DNA from: Acidobacteriota bacterium
GTDB taxonomy: Bacteria > Acidobacteriota > Terriglobia > Bryobacterales > Bryobacteraceae
DNA: 64,000 bases
Assembly: GCA_018268715.1 (NCBI GenBank)
Contig: JAFDVZ010000007.1
Span: 310,001-374,000 of the forward strand
Direction: 5' to 3'
The number at the start of each line of letters is the position of its first letter. Position 1 is the stretch's first letter. Shown in pieces: positions 61,460-64,000 of the stretch. The notes beneath the pieces are model-generated. The model was not told where the DNA came from and ran no database searches. It saw only the letters and a program-made list of their open reading frames with translations. A program made the translations under genes and the position numbers.

Positions 61460-62695
61460 ATGCGGGTGATGACCCGATTGCTGAGTTGTGGGTTGGTTCT
61501 GTGCGCCGCTGGGGCGATGGCGGCCGAACGTCCTGCGCTGGATGCGCGTGGGGCGGCTGCGTTGTCGGAGTTTCTGGCCGGGAGCGTGGGGCGGGGCGAT
61601 GTCCCGGGCGCCGTGGTGCTGGTGACGGGGCCGGACCGCGTGCTGTATCACGAGGCGTTCGGCGTGATGAACGCCGCACAGGGCGCGGCGATGCGCAGGG
61701 AGGCGATCTTTCGGATCGCTTCGATGACCAAGGCGCTGACTTCGGCCGGCGTGATGATGCTGGTTGAGGAAGGCAGGCTCGGGCTGGATGACGATGTTGC
61801 GAAGTATGTTCCGGCGTTCCGGCATCCGCGTGTGATCAGCCGGCTGGATTTGAAGGCGGGCACGTATGAGACGCGTCCCTCCGCGCGGCCGATTACGATA
61901 CGGCAATTGCTGACGCATACTTCGGGCATTGGGTATTCGTGGTCCGATCCGGGGCTGGCGCTGGTGGAGAAGTTGACGGGGAAGGGCGGGGAGACGGACC
62001 TTCCGCTGGTGAATGAGCCGGGCGAGCGGTGGACCTATGGCGCGAGCACGAAGGTGGTGGGCGATGTGGCGGCGCGGATTACCGGGCTGCCGGTGGATGC
62101 GTTTCTGGCGCGGCGGATTTTCGAACCGTTGGGGATGACGGATACGGCCTACAGCGTTCCGGCGGCGAAGCGCGATCGGGTGGTGACGCTGCATGAGAGA
62201 AAAGGCGGGCGGCTGGTGGAGACGCCGAATCCGGAGACGCTGGGCGGGGAGCCGCGCGGGGATGGGCGGCTGTTTTCGACGGCGGCTGATTACTGCCGGT
62301 TCGTGCAGTTGATTCTGAACGAAGGGCGGTGGGGCGGGCGGCGGCTGTTGAAAGCGGAGACGGTGCGGGAGATGGAGAAGAACCAGACGGGCGAGGTGCG
62401 GGTGCGGCTGCAGCCGACGGCGAGGCCGGATTACTCGAGGCCGTATCCGATGGGGGTGGGCGAGGATGTGTGGGGGCTGGGTTTCCAGATTGCGGCGCCC
62501 CGGAGGGCGGAGGCGAATCGGCGACGGGCGGGGAGTTTGAGTTGGGCGGGAATCGCGAACACGTTCTATTGGATCGACCCGCGGGAGAGGATCGGCGTGA
62601 TCGTGCTGATGCAGATGCTGCCGTTCTATGACGACGCCGCGTTGGGCGTGCTGCGGGGCGTGGAGACGCGCGTCTACGAGCATCTTCAGCGGTAG
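61460..62695 (+). CDS. Beta-lactamase-fold serine hydrolase (class C/EstB type), exported
   Basis: 411 residues with a signal peptide ending AMAAER. FRIASMTKALTSAGVMMLVE holds the SxxK (SMTK) nucleophile; YGASTKV gives the second motif with Tyr. The C-terminal part has SLSWAGIANTFYWIDPRERI. The family includes D,D-peptidases and esterases as well as beta-lactamases, so a resistance role is not implied. It is divergent from the ligase operon by 69 bases. Confidence 0.85.
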   Translation: MRVMTRLLSCGLVLCAAGAMAAERPALDARGAAALSEFLAGSVGRGDVPGAVVLVTGPDRVLYHEAFGVMNAAQGAAMRREAIFRIASMTKALTSAGVMMLVEEGRLGLDDDVAKYVPAFRHPRVISRLDLKAGTYETRPSARPITIRQLLTHTSGIGYSWSDPGLALVEKLTGKGGETDLPLVNEPGERWTYGASTKVVGDVAARITGLPVDAFLARRIFEPLGMTDTAYSVPAAKRDRVVTLHERKGGRLVETPNPETLGGEPRGDGRLFSTAADYCRFVQLILNEGRWGGRRLLKAETVREMEKNQTGEVRVRLQPTARPDYSRPYPMGVGEDVWGLGFQIAAPRRAEANRRRAGSLSWAGIANTFYWIDPRERIGVIVLMQMLPFYDDAALGVLRGVETRVYEHLQR

Positions 62696-62719
62696 ACGCG
62701 CGACGGGTGTGGACGGAGG

Positions 62720-63241
62720 TTACTTGCGGCGTTCGCTTGAAGGGGGAACGATGCCCTTCAGGCGGAGATAGGTGACGATGTTGCCGTAGTGTTCGTTGTT
62801 GTGGGCCGTGTTGAAGGAGAGCACGGTGGCCTTGGCCTGCTCGCCGCCAAAGAACTTCACCGTTTCAGCCGCCTTGGCGTCGGTCATGCCGTCGTACACG
62901 GGGTCGCAGTAGGCGAAGGCGTCCTTGAGGGCCTGGACGAGATCGGCCTTGGCGGTTTTCGACTTTTCGACTCCCGGCGCGGGGCCCTTGGTTCCGAGCA
63001 CGGCGGAGCAGAACATGTACTGCGCGTCGGCGACGTGACCGATCAACTGGCCGAAACTGCGCACGTCGGCGGTGGGCTTGAACGAGTAGTTCTCTTCGGG
63101 CATCTTTTCGGCGGAGCGGATGATGTTGTTCTTCGCCATGGTGTAGAGGAACTTCTGCCCGGCGGCGATGGGGTCTGCGGCGAGGGCTGCCGCCGGCAGG
63201 GCGATGGTGAGCGCGCAGAGTGCGAGCGTGGATTTTTTCAT
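62720..63241 (-). CDS. Exported DinB-like metalloprotein
   Basis: 173 residues with signal peptide KSTLALCALTIALPAAALAA. Four-helix DinB fold with a metal triad suggested by SFGQLIGHVADAQYMF and FNTAHNNEHYGNI (His residues). DinB-like proteins include thiol transferases; an exported version is common in acidobacteria but of unknown function. Convergent with the beta-lactamase-fold gene. Confidence 0.82.
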   Translation of the reverse strand: MKKSTLALCALTIALPAAALAADPIAAGQKFLYTMAKNNIIRSAEKMPEENYSFKPTADVRSFGQLIGHVADAQYMFCSAVLGTKGPAPGVEKSKTAKADLVQALKDAFAYCDPVYDGMTDAKAAETVKFFGGEQAKATVLSFNTAHNNEHYGNIVTYLRLKGIVPPSSERRK

Positions 63242-63392
63242 AAGAGGCTCCTTGTCTATTTGAGAATGACGCGTCCGGGCTTGCGGAACAAGTGCGCGTC
63301 GCGGCGGCGGCCGGTGGGAGGAGGGCGTTCGCCGAATTGAAATGGAACAGGCTCCGGGAGTGCCCCGTACTGTAAAGAGGTAAGGATCTGAA

Positions 63393-64000
63393 ATGCATGT
63401 TTCCGTTTTTCTGATGTGCGCGTTTCTTTCCGCCGCCGCTGCTCCCTCCGACGTGGACGAGGGGCTGTTGCGGGTGAATCTGACGCAGGCGGTGCGCCAG
63501 GCTGTCGCGCGACATCCGGACGTGGAGAAGGCGCGCGCGGCCGCGGATTTGTTGAAAGGAAAGATTCGCGAGGTGAAGGCGCAGGCCTATCCGGAGATCA
63601 ACCTGGTTTCCGATGCGTTGCGCATGCGCGATCCGAGTCTGTTGAATGCTTCCGGCATCGAGAACTTTCCGGCCGAGTTGCGAAACGCGCTGATACCGAA
63701 GGGCGTGAACCTGTTCGATTACAGCGTAACGGTTAAGCAGCCGCTGTACACGGCGGGCAAGGTGGGCACGGCGCTGCGGCTGGCGAGCGTGGAGGCGGAA
63801 AGTTCGTTGAGCGAGATCGACCGGGCCGAGCAGGACCTGGCGCTGGAGGTGACCAAGGCTTTCTACGACGCGCTGTGGGCGCGGGAGTACGAAAAGCTGG
63901 TGATCGAGACGCAGCGGCAGAAGGTGGACCACGCGGCGATGGCCCGCACGCGGTTCGAAAACGGCGTGGCCACGGAGGTGGACGTGCTGCGGTCCGAAGT
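63393..64000 (+). CDS. TolC-family outer-membrane efflux protein, 5' part
   Basis: Starts at ATG 63393 behind AAGAGG/AAGGA and runs off the window after 202 codons. Signal peptide (SVFLMCAFLSAAAAP), then VNLTQAVRQAVARHPDVEKA, the TolC/OEP N-terminal helix signature, VTVKQPLYTAGKVGTALRLA, and helical FYDALWAREYEKL. Forms a trimeric export duct with a membrane-fusion protein expected downstream. Bases 63242-63392 are the upstream region. Confidence 0.88.
   Translation, partial: MHVSVFLMCAFLSAAAAPSDVDEGLLRVNLTQAVRQAVARHPDVEKARAAADLLKGKIREVKAQAYPEINLVSDALRMRDPSLLNASGIENFPAELRNALIPKGVNLFDYSVTVKQPLYTAGKVGTALRLASVEAESSLSEIDRAEQDLALEVTKAFYDALWAREYEKLVIETQRQKVDHAAMARTRFENGVATEVDVLRSE

Noticed and set aside
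61391-62683. Long open frame antisense to the beta-lactamase-fold gene, extending the carboxylate-amine ligase upstream
   Set aside because: The extra residues are Arg/Pro/His-rich shadow translation of the opposite strand, while the ligase family starts exactly at ATG 61390.

Overview
The window comes from a high-GC Gram-negative bacterium, most likely an acidobacterium of the Solibacter/Bryobacter type. This rests on gene style, not on a marker gene. It has a large TonB-dependent receptor with an N-terminal carboxypeptidase-regulatory domain, several twin-arginine-exported oxidoreductases and sugar isomerases, an NHL-repeat protein ending in the C-terminal domain typical of Solibacter secreted proteins, choice-of-anchor type secreted proteins and many lipoproteins.

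Layout. 1-12.6 kb: nutrient scavenging. An exported alkaline phosphatase converges on a TonB receptor/histidine acid phosphatase pair. Next come an acyltransferase-like membrane protein and a two-domain GH9-GH18 chitin/chitosan enzyme. 12.83-21.28 kb: an 8.4-kb integrated element bounded by 47-bp perfect direct repeats that are the 3' half of a tRNA-Arg(TCG) gene. It carries a terminase small subunit, an AlpA-like HTH protein, a CHC2/TOPRIM primase-like protein, a RepA-like ATPase, origin-like repeats, a serine recombinase and a tyrosine integrase, but no capsid, tail, portal or large terminase gene. This is the layout of a phage satellite (PICI-like) and is the most interesting part of the window. 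21.3-37.6 kb: housekeeping and catabolism (CYTH, PilZ, SppA, glutamate dehydrogenase, esterases, Gfo/Idh/MocA, ThiD, GDPD) plus a translationally coupled three-gene operon of secreted Ig-like proteins. 37.6-46.8 kb: signalling, with an NtrC-type regulator/kinase/lipoprotein operon, a NarL-type kinase/regulator pair and two single-domain receivers; between them lie an exported DegT-type aminotransferase and a sugar isomerase. 46.8-55.7 kb: an eroded accessory region with broken Phd-like, HicAB and ParE genes, an apparently intact DUF433/DUF5615 pair, an intact ParD and transposase remnants, mixed with secreted proteins. 55.9-64 kb: a tandem pair of FMN-dependent hydroxyacid oxidases (the second lacks the catalytic His), a tight operon of an ATP-grasp-like enzyme, an M29-like aminopeptidase and a carboxylate-amine ligase, a beta-lactamase-fold hydrolase, an exported DinB-like protein and the start of a TolC-type protein.

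All functional calls are made by eye from motifs and context; no database search was possible. GC comparisons are impressions from reading, not calculations.
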